The notes beneath the pieces were generated by a model, which had not been told where the DNA came from, did not search any database, and worked only from the letters and a program-made list of their open reading frames with translations. A program made the position numbers and the translations under genes. A stretch of DNA of 38,097 bases from a virus, in IMG/VR virus record IMGVR_UViG_3300048833_000397, positions 1-38,097 of that record. The stretch is one strand, 5' to 3'. Shown in pieces: positions 24,858-32,425 of this stretch (position 1 is its first letter; each line of letters starts with the position of its first letter).

Positions 24858-25368
24858 GGTCCGACGCGACTCCCTCGGATCCCGGCTCGCCGTTGCCGTG
24901 GCGTCGGTGTCCCGGTCGACCATCCAAGGCGCCGGCACCGCCGTCGACACCGCCCGCATCGGGGCCCGCACCCAGATCGTGTCCACCGCCCGGGCCCGTG
25001 GCGTCGTGTTCGAGCCTCCCGCCGAAGAGTCCGCCACGGCGAGCTCGACCTTCGAGTTCACCGCTGGCGGCACCGACTCGGGGCGCTGGATCTGGAACGT
25101 GAACGTCACGGTGGCGGCCAGCGAGGGCGGGAACAGCTTCACCGGCGCCCCGAACGTGGAGTGGTCCTGCGGCGCCACTGGCGGGGTGTCGCTGCCCGGT
25201 CGGTTCGTGCTCCCGGACAACGGTGGCTCGACGTGGTCGGCCGCCGACTCCCGCAGCCCGTTCGGTGGCGGGACCCTCGCCGTGAACGTCGAGGTCCTCG
25301 ACTACGCGCTCGACGCTGGCGTCGCCGACCTGTCGACCGTCGTCACCGTGACCGCCCACCAGCTGTGA
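24850..25368 (+). CDS. Minor tail protein
   Basis: 172 residues from GTG 24850, with GGAGA 6 bases upstream; starts inside the tip gene. A short N-terminal helix (DSLGSRLAVAVASVSRST) precedes an all-beta, Ser/Thr/Gly-rich domain (TFEFTAGGTDSGRWIWNVNVTVAASEGG; AVNVEVLDYALDAGVADLSTVVTVTAHQL). It looks like a virion adhesion or tip-decoration domain. No specific family recognised. Confidence 0.68.
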   Translation: MPEVRRDSLGSRLAVAVASVSRSTIQGAGTAVDTARIGARTQIVSTARARGVVFEPPAEESATASSTFEFTAGGTDSGRWIWNVNVTVAASEGGNSFTGAPNVEWSCGATGGVSLPGRFVLPDNGGSTWSAADSRSPFGGGTLAVNVEVLDYALDAGVADLSTVVTVTAHQL

Positions 25369-25408
25369 CCCCACCGCACCTGCACGCCCCACACCACCGG
25401 AGGTCCTG

Positions 25409-26908
25409 ATGGCCGAACCGCTCACCACCCGCACCGCCGCCGGCAAGCTCGAGACCTACGACGGCACCACCCTCGGGTGGCTGATCGTCACGGCCGCCGG
25501 CGCCGCCGCAGCGGCGCGCTCGATGCAGTTCGTGTCCGAGGTGGTCGCCGAGGAGATCGACGGCGCGGAGTACGAGCGCGGCGAGATCGACGTGATCTAC
25601 GAGCAGGTCGGCGAGCAGGGGCAGCTCAAGCGCGACGGAGCGGTGCCCTCGACCGACACCACCGGCACCACGCCCGGCGGGGTGTGGTTCTTCGACCAGA
25701 CCGGCGTCGACGAGACCGAGTGGGAGCTCGTCACGTTCCTGCCCAGCCCGCCCGGGCCCGGCAGCGCCGACTGGGACATCGGCGTCGACATCATCGCGAT
25801 CGCCCAACCGCCGACCACCAGCCCTGGCGGTGGCGCGTCGGCGCTGGCGGATCTCACCGACGTGGACGTGGCCGCGCTCGTCGACACCGGGCTCCTCGTC
25901 TACAACGAGGCCGAGGGCAAGTGGCAGGCGTCGGAGTTCTTCACGATGGCGGGGATCTCGGGTGCGATCACGAACGCCAACGGGAACATCACCTCCCTCG
26001 GGTCGCTTGGCACACGGGCGGTCGAGATCCCGAACGGCGAGGGCGTCGATCACCCCGGCGGTGCTCCCTACGTGCTGGTCGGCGGCTCCAGCACGGGCGC
26101 CGCCAACGCCAACCACTTCGCCACCCCGGTGCCCACCGGCCTGGCGTTCCCCGCTGGGATGGCCGTGCTGGTCGAGGGGGCATGCCCGCTTGATGCCAGC
26201 GGCGAGACGACCTACATGGAGTACCTCTCGCACCCGACCTCCGCCGTCGACTTCGACAAGGTCGAGGTGGCCCACCTCGCCACCGCTGGGACGATCCAGG
26301 GCTTCGCCGAGTACGCCCGCATCGGCGACCCCGTGGTCTCCGAGGGCGAGTACGCCGCCGGGCGCATCTTCACCTCGAGCGGCACGACGCCCGTCGGCTA
26401 CGAGTGGGGCAAGAAGACGTCGTTCCTCTGGACCGTCGAGTGCGAGAACGGCGACGGCGTCGGCGTCGTCACATGGTGGGTTCCCACGCTCGGCACTCCC
26501 GGCCTCAGCGCGTTCGGCCGGCACTGGGTCAAGGGCCGTCAGGTCGTGCTCGATGAGCCGACCTCCATCCAGATCGACGACGAGGGCGAGTTCGTCGCCG
26601 GGTACGGGTTCGGCGACTTCGCGTTCGACTCGATCGAGGTGTACCAGTACGACGGCACCGAAGGCGCGCTCGAGCTGGCCATCCGGGCCGCCGACGTGCA
26701 GCTCGATGGCACGATCGAACCCCCGGACATCCCCGGCCAGACGTGGACCCCCGCTGGCACCGCCACGGTCGTAGATCCGCCGGCACCGTCGGGCGGTGGG
26801 ATCGCAGCAGGCGGTGACGCCACGACGCTCTGGCTCGGCGACCAGGCCGCCTACGACGCGATCGGCTCCCCCGATCTCGTCGGCACCGTCTACGTGGTGC
26901 TGACGTGA
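25409..26908 (+). CDS. Tail fibre / receptor-binding candidate
   Basis: 499 residues from ATG 25409 with CCGGAGGT 5 bases upstream. The N-terminus has a hydrophobic Ala-rich segment (GWLIVTAAGAAAAARSM) that is too short and too Ala-rich to be a clear membrane anchor. A Gly/Pro-rich linker lies near 125-148. The C-terminal motif TTLWLGDQAAYDAIGSPDLVGTVYVVLT (472-499) matches a short repeat often found at ends of phage tail fibres and minor structural proteins. Receptor recognition is inferred from position at the end of the tail operon. Confidence 0.72.
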   Translation: MAEPLTTRTAAGKLETYDGTTLGWLIVTAAGAAAAARSMQFVSEVVAEEIDGAEYERGEIDVIYEQVGEQGQLKRDGAVPSTDTTGTTPGGVWFFDQTGVDETEWELVTFLPSPPGPGSADWDIGVDIIAIAQPPTTSPGGGASALADLTDVDVAALVDTGLLVYNEAEGKWQASEFFTMAGISGAITNANGNITSLGSLGTRAVEIPNGEGVDHPGGAPYVLVGGSSTGAANANHFATPVPTGLAFPAGMAVLVEGACPLDASGETTYMEYLSHPTSAVDFDKVEVAHLATAGTIQGFAEYARIGDPVVSEGEYAAGRIFTSSGTTPVGYEWGKKTSFLWTVECENGDGVGVVTWWVPTLGTPGLSAFGRHWVKGRQVVLDEPTSIQIDDEGEFVAGYGFGDFAFDSIEVYQYDGTEGALELAIRAADVQLDGTIEPPDIPGQTWTPAGTATVVDPPAPSGGGIAAGGDATTLWLGDQAAYDAIGSPDLVGTVYVVLT

Positions 26909-27759
26909 CGGGGCTCGCGAGCGCCAAGGTCTACGTCGGTGGGAACCTCGTCATCGACGGCACAGCGCTGCGCCACCGTGGCGGCCCGCTCGGCGTGGGT
27001 GTGGTGTCGGCGAGCTCGACCCGTTCGACGTTCACCGCGACCGCCTCGGCGACGCCGCACACGGCGGGTGCGTGGGTGGAGCTGTCGGCGTCGCTGACCG
27101 AGGCGATCGACTGGATCACGTTCACGCCCACGGTGGCCACGTCGTCGAACGCTGCGGACTCGTCGACGCTGCTCGAGTTCGGGGTCGGTGGGTCTGGGTC
27201 GGAGTCGGTGATCTCGACGATCGGCGTCGGGTACATGGCGTCGTTCCGGCCGATCACCGTCCCGGGGCACGTCGCTGCTGGGTCTCGCCTGGTGGTCCGG
27301 GCCCGCTCCGCGATCTCGTCGCAGGCGGTCACCGGGTACTTCCATCTCGCCGGCGGAGCGAACCTCGGCGCTCCGGTGTCGGTCGGTGCGAGCACCGCTG
27401 CGTCGCGTGGTGCGGTGCTGACCGCGCCGAGCTCGGCGAACACGAAGAGCGCCTGGACCGAGATCACGGCGTCGACGTCGGCTGATCTTCGGGCGCTGTG
27501 CATCTCGCCGCAGGGTGGGAGCAGTGCGGCGATCGCTGCGTCGAACACGCTGCTCGACATCGCTGTCGGTGGCGCCGGCGCTGAGGTGCCGATCCTCGAG
27601 GACCTGTTCCTCGTGTCGCTCAGCACCGAGTCGTGGCAAGCGATCTCGCCGCTGACCGCCGGGGTGTCGATCCCGGCCGGGTCGAGGATCTCGGCCCGCT
27701 ACGCCCGCTCGGCCGGCCACGCCGCCACCTGTCTCGATCTGGTGCTGACCGGGGCCTGA
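26905..27759 (+). CDS. Minor tail protein with duplicated beta domain
   Basis: 284 residues from GTG 26905 (GTGA overlap). After a short strand-rich N-terminus it contains two similar domains, about 41-150 and 171-284. Paired segments are STLLEFGVGGSGSE with NTLLDIAVGGAGAE, and VAAGSRLVVRARSA with IPAGSRISARYARS. Each is Ser/Ala/Gly-rich and predicted all-beta. This duplication suggests a carbohydrate-binding or fibre-tip role, probably trimeric or tandem. It is the last structural gene before lysis. Confidence 0.72.
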   Translation: MTGLASAKVYVGGNLVIDGTALRHRGGPLGVGVVSASSTRSTFTATASATPHTAGAWVELSASLTEAIDWITFTPTVATSSNAADSSTLLEFGVGGSGSESVISTIGVGYMASFRPITVPGHVAAGSRLVVRARSAISSQAVTGYFHLAGGANLGAPVSVGASTAASRGAVLTAPSSANTKSAWTEITASTSADLRALCISPQGGSSAAIAASNTLLDIAVGGAGAEVPILEDLFLVSLSTESWQAISPLTAGVSIPAGSRISARYARSAGHAATCLDLVLTGA

Positions 27760-27811
27760 CCCCCGGGCGCGCCGCAAGGTTCCCCCCAACCCGACCCCCA
27801 GGAGGTCGACC

Positions 27812-28309
27812 ATGAACACCCATCTGAAGCACCCGCCGTTGCGGCGGGTGCTGCGAACCGCGCTCACCCTGCTGCTCGCGCTCCCGGTCCTGGTGCCCGG
27901 CGTCGTCGCGGTGCTCGCCCTGTTCGGCGTGCACGTGAACGAGGCCGCGCTGCTCGCGATCGCCGGCACCACGGTGCTGCTCGTGACCCGGGTCCGGGCC
28001 GGGATCGCCCAGGCCGGTGACGCCCCGGTGCTGCGCACCTTGGTGCAGCTGCTCCCGGCGGTCGCTGCGGTCGTGGCGTCGGGGCTCACGGACCTGCGTG
28101 CTGCGGGGTGGACCGTCGACGGTGCGAAGGTGCTCGCCGCGTTCGGTGCCGTGCACCTGCTGCTCGCTGCGATCCAGAACGCGCTCGAGGCGAAGGGCGT
28201 GGTGCCCGAGCTCGGCGCCCAGTCGGGCGCGCCTCCGTGCGTGGGGTGCGAACCGCTCGGCCCGCACGGGCAGAACCCCGAGCTCATCGACGACGGCGAG
28301 GTGCGGTGA
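27812..28309 (+). CDS. Holin-like membrane protein
   Basis: 165 residues from ATG 27812 with CAGGAGGTCGA 7 bases upstream. Four hydrophobic segments are visible at about 15-41, 44-61, 74-92 and 104-124. The N-terminus is basic (RRVLR). The soluble C-terminus has a CVGC pair. It lies directly before the endolysin (stop and start share a base), the usual position of a holin that releases the endolysin at a set time. The family is not certain; a membrane protein with another role in lysis is possible. Confidence 0.72.
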   Translation: MNTHLKHPPLRRVLRTALTLLLALPVLVPGVVAVLALFGVHVNEAALLAIAGTTVLLVTRVRAGIAQAGDAPVLRTLVQLLPAVAAVVASGLTDLRAAGWTVDGAKVLAAFGAVHLLLAAIQNALEAKGVVPELGAQSGAPPCVGCEPLGPHGQNPELIDDGEVR

Positions 28310-29109
28310 TGACGCTGTCGACGTCGCAGCTCCGCTCGGCGTGGGCGCCGGCGTGCAAGGCGAAGGGTGCGGTGCTACTCGCTGCGTTCGCTGCGCTCGA
28401 CGCCGTGCTGCAGCGGCACCGCTACGCGCCTCGCGCCCGGGACACCGGGGCGTACAACTGCCGGCGCATCACCGGGGGCACCGGGTACTCGTTGCACGCC
28501 TATGGCCCCGGTGACCGGTTCCGGTTTTGGAACGGGGTCACGATCGCGACAGCGCTGGCGGTCGACATCAACTGGACGACGAACCCCTACGGGCGGCGGC
28601 TCGTGACGGACATGCCCCGGGCGATGATCGACGACATCCTCGCCATCCGCACCGTGTCGGGCGACCAGGTCTGGCGCTGGGGTGGCGACTACCGGACGAA
28701 CAAGGACGCGATGCACTTCGAGATCGTGTGCACGCCCACGGCGCTGGCGACCGGGATCCGCCAGCCGGCGACGGCGGAGTCCATCGCTCGCGAGTGGCAG
28801 CCGGTGCGCCCGGGTGACTCCGACGCGTCGATCGCCCGCCGTGGCGGCCTCGGCACCCAGGTGACCGAGGTGCAGATGATCCTGACGCGCCTCGCCCGAC
28901 TGTGGGCCGCTCCGGAGCTCGACCCGGGTGGGATCGACGGCGAGTACGGTCCCCGCTCCCAGGTGGCCGTGCGGGCCTACAAGGCCCGGATCCGCGCCTT
29001 GCAGCAGTCGATGGGCCATGCGGTGTGGCCGAACGCTGACGAGAAGATCGGGAAGGTCACCATCGGGTCGCTGCGGTGGTGGAACGGGGTGACCGGTGAG
29101 GGCCGGTGA
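28309..29109 (+). CDS. Endolysin: M15-type peptidase plus peptidoglycan-binding domain
   Basis: 266 residues. The M15/VanY-type metallopeptidase core is visible: SLHAYG with His 63, AVDIN with Asp 86 and DAMHFEI with His 136, the H...D...H zinc set. Residues about 185-266 contain GIDGEYGPRSQVAVRAYK, the core of a PG_binding_1-like domain. Such enzymes cut the peptide stem or cross-bridge of peptidoglycan. No signal peptide, so release needs the holin. No mycolic-acid esterase (LysB) follows, which argues against a mycolate-coated host such as Mycobacterium. Confidence 0.9.
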   Translation: MTLSTSQLRSAWAPACKAKGAVLLAAFAALDAVLQRHRYAPRARDTGAYNCRRITGGTGYSLHAYGPGDRFRFWNGVTIATALAVDINWTTNPYGRRLVTDMPRAMIDDILAIRTVSGDQVWRWGGDYRTNKDAMHFEIVCTPTALATGIRQPATAESIAREWQPVRPGDSDASIARRGGLGTQVTEVQMILTRLARLWAAPELDPGGIDGEYGPRSQVAVRAYKARIRALQQSMGHAVWPNADEKIGKVTIGSLRWWNGVTGEGR

Positions 29110-29312
29110 GCCGGTCTCGGTCCGAGCAGCGGGCGGCGTTCTCGGCCGAGGTCCGCATCGAGCTGCTCGAGCAGGACGCCGACGAGCAGGAGACCGGGTT
29201 CGATCGGCTGCGTGGCGAGCTGCAGACGATCCGCCAGCTCGCCACCGGGATCCTCACCGCCCTGGTGGTGGCGTCGATCATGCTGGCGATCAACCTGGCG
29301 GTGGCCCGGTGA
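29106..29312 (+). CDS. Small coiled-coil membrane protein (XhlA-like)
   Basis: 68 residues from GTG 29106, overlapping the endolysin stop. The N-terminal half is a charged coiled coil (EVRIELLEQDADEQETGFDRLRGELQTI); residues about 46-66 form one membrane segment (LATGILTALVVASIMLAINLAV). The layout resembles XhlA-type lysis proteins, which sit beside endolysin and assist holin action. It overlaps the next gene by 4 bases. Confidence 0.68.
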   Translation: MSRSRSEQRAAFSAEVRIELLEQDADEQETGFDRLRGELQTIRQLATGILTALVVASIMLAINLAVAR

Positions 29313-29692
29313 ACCGGGTCACGGAGTGGATCCGGGGGCATGCGCCGGCGATGTCGGCCGATCAGCTGCTGCGCGCCACCGTGGTGGTGTCGGTGGTCCT
29401 GGTCGTGCTCGTCGGGGCGACCCTGGTGGTCACGATCCAGTCGAGGGCGAACCTCGACGCCACGATCCGGTCGGACGAGGTCTCGGCCTGCCGGGCTGCG
29501 TTCAACGCCGAGCTGATCACTGGTCCCACCGCTGCGGCGCTGAAGGCGATCGCCGATCACGGCATCGACTCCCGCGAGTACCAGGCGGCCGCCGACAGCG
29601 TCGACGTCGACCGCTACCTCGCTCTGACCGAGCTCTCCCGCACCGCGCCCGCCAGGTTCGTGGCGACGTGCAAGCGCGAGGCCCCGGACTGA
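29309..29692 (+). CDS. Membrane-anchored lysis-region protein
   Basis: 127 residues from GTG 29309. One membrane segment at about 22-43 (RATVVVSVVLVVLVGATLVVTI) near the N-terminus, then a soluble domain with two cysteines (SACRAAFNAEL; ATCKREAPD) that would lie outside the membrane. Last gene of the late operon. It could be a holin partner or a spanin-like component; not assigned. Confidence 0.62.
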   Translation: MNRVTEWIRGHAPAMSADQLLRATVVVSVVLVVLVGATLVVTIQSRANLDATIRSDEVSACRAAFNAELITGPTAAALKAIADHGIDSREYQAAADSVDVDRYLALTELSRTAPARFVATCKREAPD

Positions 29693-29715
29693 CCCACTGG
29701 TCCCCGGCCACGCCC

Positions 29716-29770
29716 GGAGCCCCACCCCGACACCAGGCCTTCCCCTGCCCGGTGCCCGAGGTGGGGCTCC
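29716..29770. terminator. Bidirectional terminator between late and leftward operons
   Basis: Perfect 11-base stem (ggagccccacc at 29716-29726, its complement at 29760-29770) with a 33-base loop. It lies between the last late gene and the end of the minus-strand zinc-finger gene, so it can end transcription from both sides. Confidence 0.78.
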
Positions 29771-29781
29771 TTCGGCGCGTT

Positions 29782-30132
29782 TCAGCCTCGCTTGTAGACG
29801 GTGGCGCAGGTGACGCACCGGACCTGTGTGCCCTTGGCCAACAGGGCAGCGGACGCTGCACCGGTGACCGGGAGAGCAACGAGGGCACCGATCTTGCGGG
29901 TGGCCGAGCGCTTCACCTTGAACGCCGTGCCTCCGCACTTGGGGCACGCGAGGCCAGCGGCGGTTCGATCGCCGACCTCGGAGATCTTCGAGCCTCGGGT
30001 GACTCGCTGCGGAGCGGCCGGTGCTGGTGCGCTCGAGGTGGAGTGTGCGCTCTGGATGTGCCGATCGGCGTCGGCCCAAGAGGTCGGCTGGTAGATGCAC
30101 CGAGAGCACCGTGGCGGCAGCGGTTCGTCCAT
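29782..30132 (-). CDS. Zinc-finger/zinc-ribbon protein with hydrophobic segment
   Basis: 116 residues. The N-terminus has a C-x2-C-x11-H-x4-H finger (CSRC...HIQSAH). The second half holds a zinc ribbon whose halves CPKCGG (about 63-68) and CVTC (about 106-109) are separated by a basic stretch and a hydrophobic Ala/Leu segment (IGALVALPVTGAASAALLA). That segment could span a membrane. It follows the integrase on the same strand, with 37 bases between. Expressed from the lysogenic side, it might be active in lysogens; function not recognised. Confidence 0.65.
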   Translation of the reverse strand: MDEPLPPRCSRCIYQPTSWADADRHIQSAHSTSSAPAPAAPQRVTRGSKISEVGDRTAAGLACPKCGGTAFKVKRSATRKIGALVALPVTGAASAALLAKGTQVRCVTCATVYKRG

Positions 30133-30169
30133 GGCCCGGGATACTACGAGCGCCGCCGGCGGGCGAGCG

Positions 30170-31114
30170 TCAGAACATCGAGGGCTGGGTCTGGGGTGCG
30201 CTGAGGAGCCGCACGGCGGCTCGGGCGTCCTCGTCGCTGAACTCGGTGTAGATCGCCGTGGTGGTGGGGGAGGCGTGGCCGAGGAGGCCCTGCACGGTGC
30301 GGAGGTTCTTCGAGGCGTTGAGGGTGCGGGTGCCGAACCAGTGGCGGAACTGGTGGAGGGTGGCGTCGATGCCGATGCTGTGCAGGTACACGCTGGCGTG
30401 GCGCGAGAGCAGCGCTGGGGTCCAGGCGCCGCCAGCGGGTCGGGTGAACAGGGTGCGGTTCTGGCGGGGCGTCGGCCAGCTGTCGAGCGCTTCGAGCACG
30501 ATCGGGGCCATAGGGACCATGCGGTCTCGTGCGCCCTTGCCGGTGACGTGGAGCAGCTCCTGGTCCCAGAGGACGTCGTCGCGGCGGAGATGCGAGATCT
30601 CGCCGCACCGGAGCCCGGCGTAGGCGGCGAGGATGCACCAGCGACGCTCCTGCGGTGGCGCCATGGCGATCGCCATCGCGAGGTCGGCGTCGGACACGGG
30701 TCGGGGGAGGGTGCGGCGCAGCTTCGGGCGCATGATGTCGGCGGTCGGGTCGGTGGTGAGGTGCCCGGCGCGCCGTGCCCACTCGTAGAAGCAGTGCAGG
30801 GCGGACAGCCAGGTGTATCGGGTGCGGGCCCCGATGTGCTTGGCGTCGAGGAACCGGTTCACGTCCTCGGCGGCCGCCTGGTCGAGCTGGAGGTCGTGGG
30901 CGGTGCACCACCGGATCCAGCCCCGGATCATGGTCGAGCGGCGCACGATCGTGGCGGGCATGAGGCCGCGCCGCTGCTGGTCGAGGCGCCAGCCTTCGAG
31001 GATCGCTGATGCGTTCACGCCGTGTACCTCCACCGTCTCGATCGCCGGAACGCCGCCGGGGACGGCGGCGGCGGGCGGTGAGCGTAGTGCCACAATGCGT
31101 GGCGTTGGTCGCAC
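30170..31114 (-). CDS. Tyrosine-type site-specific integrase
   Basis: 314 residues from a GTG at 31114. The catalytic set is complete: Arg 169 (AGLRCGE), Lys 193 (VTGKGARDR), His 254 and Arg 257 (LHQFRHWF), His 280 (LLGHAS) and Tyr 289 (AIYTEF). The N-terminal part (about 35-125) is the usual SAM-like core-binding domain. It catalyses recombination between attP and a host attB. It lies 2 bases downstream of the repressor on the same strand, so the two are co-transcribed. Whether the first 20 or so Pro/Ala-rich residues are translated is open, since an in-frame GTG follows at about residue 8. Confidence 0.93.
   Translation of the reverse strand: MRPTPRIVALRSPPAAAVPGGVPAIETVEVHGVNASAILEGWRLDQQRRGLMPATIVRRSTMIRGWIRWCTAHDLQLDQAAAEDVNRFLDAKHIGARTRYTWLSALHCFYEWARRAGHLTTDPTADIMRPKLRRTLPRPVSDADLAMAIAMAPPQERRWCILAAYAGLRCGEISHLRRDDVLWDQELLHVTGKGARDRMVPMAPIVLEALDSWPTPRQNRTLFTRPAGGAWTPALLSRHASVYLHSIGIDATLHQFRHWFGTRTLNASKNLRTVQGLLGHASPTTTAIYTEFSDEDARAAVRLLSAPQTQPSMF
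31089..31103. other. Short inverted repeat at repressor-integrase junction, attP candidate
   Basis: gccac-aatgc-gtggc, 5-base arms with a 5-base centre, lies within the first codons of the integrase, about 15 bases downstream of the repressor stop. Tyrosine recombinases cut core sites made of short inverted arms around a 6-8 base centre. The arms are short and may be chance. In phages such as BPs the attP lies in the repressor gene beside the integrase, the same gene order as here. Weak candidate. Confidence 0.2.
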
Positions 31115-31116
31115 CT

Positions 31117-31482
31117 TCAGGGGACAAGCATCAGGTCAGGTGTGGCTTCGTACAGCGCGAGCTCGAGCTGCCCTTCGGGTGCCTCGACCACCGCCAACGG
31201 CGAGAACCATCTACTTCTAGCCACCGCCGCATCGCCGGCCAGGAGCCAGACGAGGTTGCAGCGGGAGGCCTCCGAGATCTTCTCGGCGACCTCCTCGAAC
31301 CGTCGGGGCGAGGCACCGCTCTCCCAGTTCGCCCACGACTGTGGGTCGAGCCGGCAGGCGCGCGCCGCCTCGGCGATGTTCCAGCCCATGTGCTGTCGAA
31401 CCAGCGCTAGCCGGGCCCCGAACGTGTCTCGGGGGACCCAGGGATCGTCGCTCTGCCCGTGCTCGATCTCTGCAAGTGACAT
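31117..31482 (-). CDS. HTH (XRE-like) immunity repressor candidate
   Basis: 121 residues from ATG 31482. Residues about 20-75 form a lambda-repressor-like HTH (TFGARLALVRQHMGWNIAEAARACRLDPQSWANWESGASP). The rest is a short C-terminal domain (PLAVVEAPEGQLELALYEATPDLMLVP) with no LexA-type self-cleavage domain. Divergent from the excisionase-like gene and upstream of the integrase, it is best placed as the phage repressor. The start codon coincides with the expected transcription start, so the message may be leaderless. Confidence 0.83.
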   Translation of the reverse strand: MSLAEIEHGQSDDPWVPRDTFGARLALVRQHMGWNIAEAARACRLDPQSWANWESGASPRRFEEVAEKISEASRCNLVWLLAGDAAVARSRWFSPLAVVEAPEGQLELALYEATPDLMLVP

Positions 31483-31488
31483 GTACGC

Positions 31489-31518
31489 ACTTTAGGTCAT
31501 AACCCACAGTTTCCACAA
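31489..31518 (-). promoter_or_regulatory. Repressor promoter (leaderless)
   Basis: Read on the minus strand: -35 TTGTGG at 31518-31513, 18-base spacer, -10 TAAAGT at 31494-31489, then six bases to the ATG at 31482. Transcription would begin at or next to the start codon. The -35 overlaps a ccac-aatag-gtgg inverted repeat (31513-31525), a possible operator allowing autoregulation. Confidence 0.5.
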
Positions 31519-31526
31519 TAGGTGGG
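31503..31526. promoter_or_regulatory. Candidate repressor operator
   Basis: Inverted arms cccac (31503-31507) and gtggg (31522-31526), with a second overlapping pair ccac/gtgg at 31513-31516 and 31522-31525, lie midway between the divergent start codons. Two further cctag boxes (31551, 31562) repeat at 11 bases next to the rightward promoter. Any of these could bind the HTH repressor. Confidence 0.35.
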
Positions 31527-31538
31527 GACAACTCGCGC

Positions 31539-31569
31539 TTGACGGGACTTCCTAGGGTATGCCTAGATA
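31539..31569 (+). promoter_or_regulatory. Rightward promoter of excisionase-like gene (leaderless)
   Basis: TTGACG at 31539-31544, 19-base spacer, TAGATA at 31564-31569, and the GTG start codon at 31575. Spacer slightly long, -35 a good match to TTGACA. The predicted transcription start falls on the start codon. The gene has no ribosome-binding site upstream, in line with a leaderless message. Confidence 0.5.
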
Positions 31570-31574
31570 GTGCC

Positions 31575-31766
31575 GTGACCCCGAACGAGTACCTCTCCAC
31601 GGCGCAGGCGGCTCGCCTCCTCGGTGTGTCGGACGAGACCCTCCGTCGGTGGGCTGAGGAGCGGAAGATCCGCCACACCCGCCTGCCCTCGGGGCGTCTC
31701 CGCTTCACGCTCGAGGACATCAACGCCTCGCTCGAGGTCGTCGAGCCCGAGGTGCAGGCCTCGTGA
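31575..31766 (+). CDS. Excisionase-like HTH protein (MerR/HTH_17 type)
   Basis: 63 residues from GTG 31575. The whole protein is one winged HTH: YLSTAQAARLLGVSDETLRRWAEERKIRHTRLPSGRLRFTLEDINASLE, the pattern of the excisionase/HTH_17 family. Such proteins bend att DNA to favour excision or act as Cro-like regulators. It diverges from the repressor. A longer reading from TTG 31539 would swallow the promoter and lacks a ribosome site. Confidence 0.85.
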   Translation: MTPNEYLSTAQAARLLGVSDETLRRWAEERKIRHTRLPSGRLRFTLEDINASLEVVEPEVQAS

Positions 31767-31861
31767 TCGTCGAGCTCGACCCGTTCTCGACCGGTGGTGC
31801 GGTGTCGATCCGCCGCGATGCCGCCCACCGGTCGACCCCTCGTGCGGCGGTGGTCTCGTGA
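31763..31861 (+). CDS. Possible 32-residue peptide
   Basis: GTG 31763 overlaps the excisionase-like stop by 4 bases and gives MIVELDPFSTGGAVSIRRDAAHRS..., ending 57 bases before the convergent minus-strand gene. The coupling pattern matches the rest of the genome, but there is no recognisable domain, so this may be chance. Confidence 0.25.
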   Translation: MIVELDPFSTGGAVSIRRDAAHRSTPRAAVVS

Positions 31862-31917
31862 GCGCCGATGTCGATCGGTCGGCCGCCCTGGTAGATGAGG
31901 TTCGTGCGGGACGGTGG

Positions 31918-32235
31918 TCAGCCGGTGCGCCGCTCGAGGTCCTCGACTCGGGCGACGAGCGTGTCGAGGCCGAGCGTGAGCGCCTGGATGACCTGGATCG
32001 TGCGGGCCACGACGGCGTCGTTCGCGAGCGGGATCCCGGCTCGGGGCGTGACGAAGTCGATTTCCTCCATGAGGAGCTGCGCCGCGTCGAGCACTGGCTT
32101 CACGATCTCGTCGCGAAGCTCGCTCGGTTCGTAGCCCTCGAGCGGCCATCTGGTGGGGGCTCGCCCTGCAGGTCGGGTCGCATGGTCCTCGACGGTGCGC
32201 TTCGGCGTGTCGTCCGGGTGATCGGGAGTTGGCAT
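31918..32235 (-). CDS. Small helical hypothetical protein, convergent with excisionase
   Basis: 105 residues from ATG 32235 with AGGAAGG 8 bases upstream. The C-terminal two thirds are amphipathic helices (SELRDEIVKPVLDAAQLLMEEIDFV, ARTIQVIQALTLGLDTLVARVEDLERRTG), with a likely coiled coil at the end. This strand is preferred over the opposite frame because of the ribosome site and the natural residue composition. It faces the excisionase-like gene and could form overlapping transcripts with it. No family recognised. Confidence 0.62.
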   Translation of the reverse strand: MPTPDHPDDTPKRTVEDHATRPAGRAPTRWPLEGYEPSELRDEIVKPVLDAAQLLMEEIDFVTPRAGIPLANDAVVARTIQVIQALTLGLDTLVARVEDLERRTG

Positions 32236-32425
32236 GTGTCTGCCTTCCTGGTCGGGCTGGCGTCGGGCGGGCACCCGGCGCCGGCAAGCTCTGTTGTCCC
32301 CGGGACGGTACGCCCCGGGTCTGACAACGAGGTGTCGTCCGGTGGGGGCCGGCTGATCCGCCGCAGCCGCCCCCGCCGGTCGATGATCCGCTCGAAGCTC
32401 GACCACCGCGCTGTGCCTGTTGGCC
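32236..32425. promoter_or_regulatory. Divergent intergenic region with inverted repeat
   Basis: 190 bases between the minus-strand small gene and the rightward membrane-protein gene. The main structure is 32293-32328: gttgtc-cccggg ... cccggg-tct-gacaac, an imperfect inverted repeat around acggtacgc. It may be an operator controlling the start of the early rightward operon, or a hairpin. I could not settle on a convincing -35/-10 pair on either strand. Confidence 0.4.
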
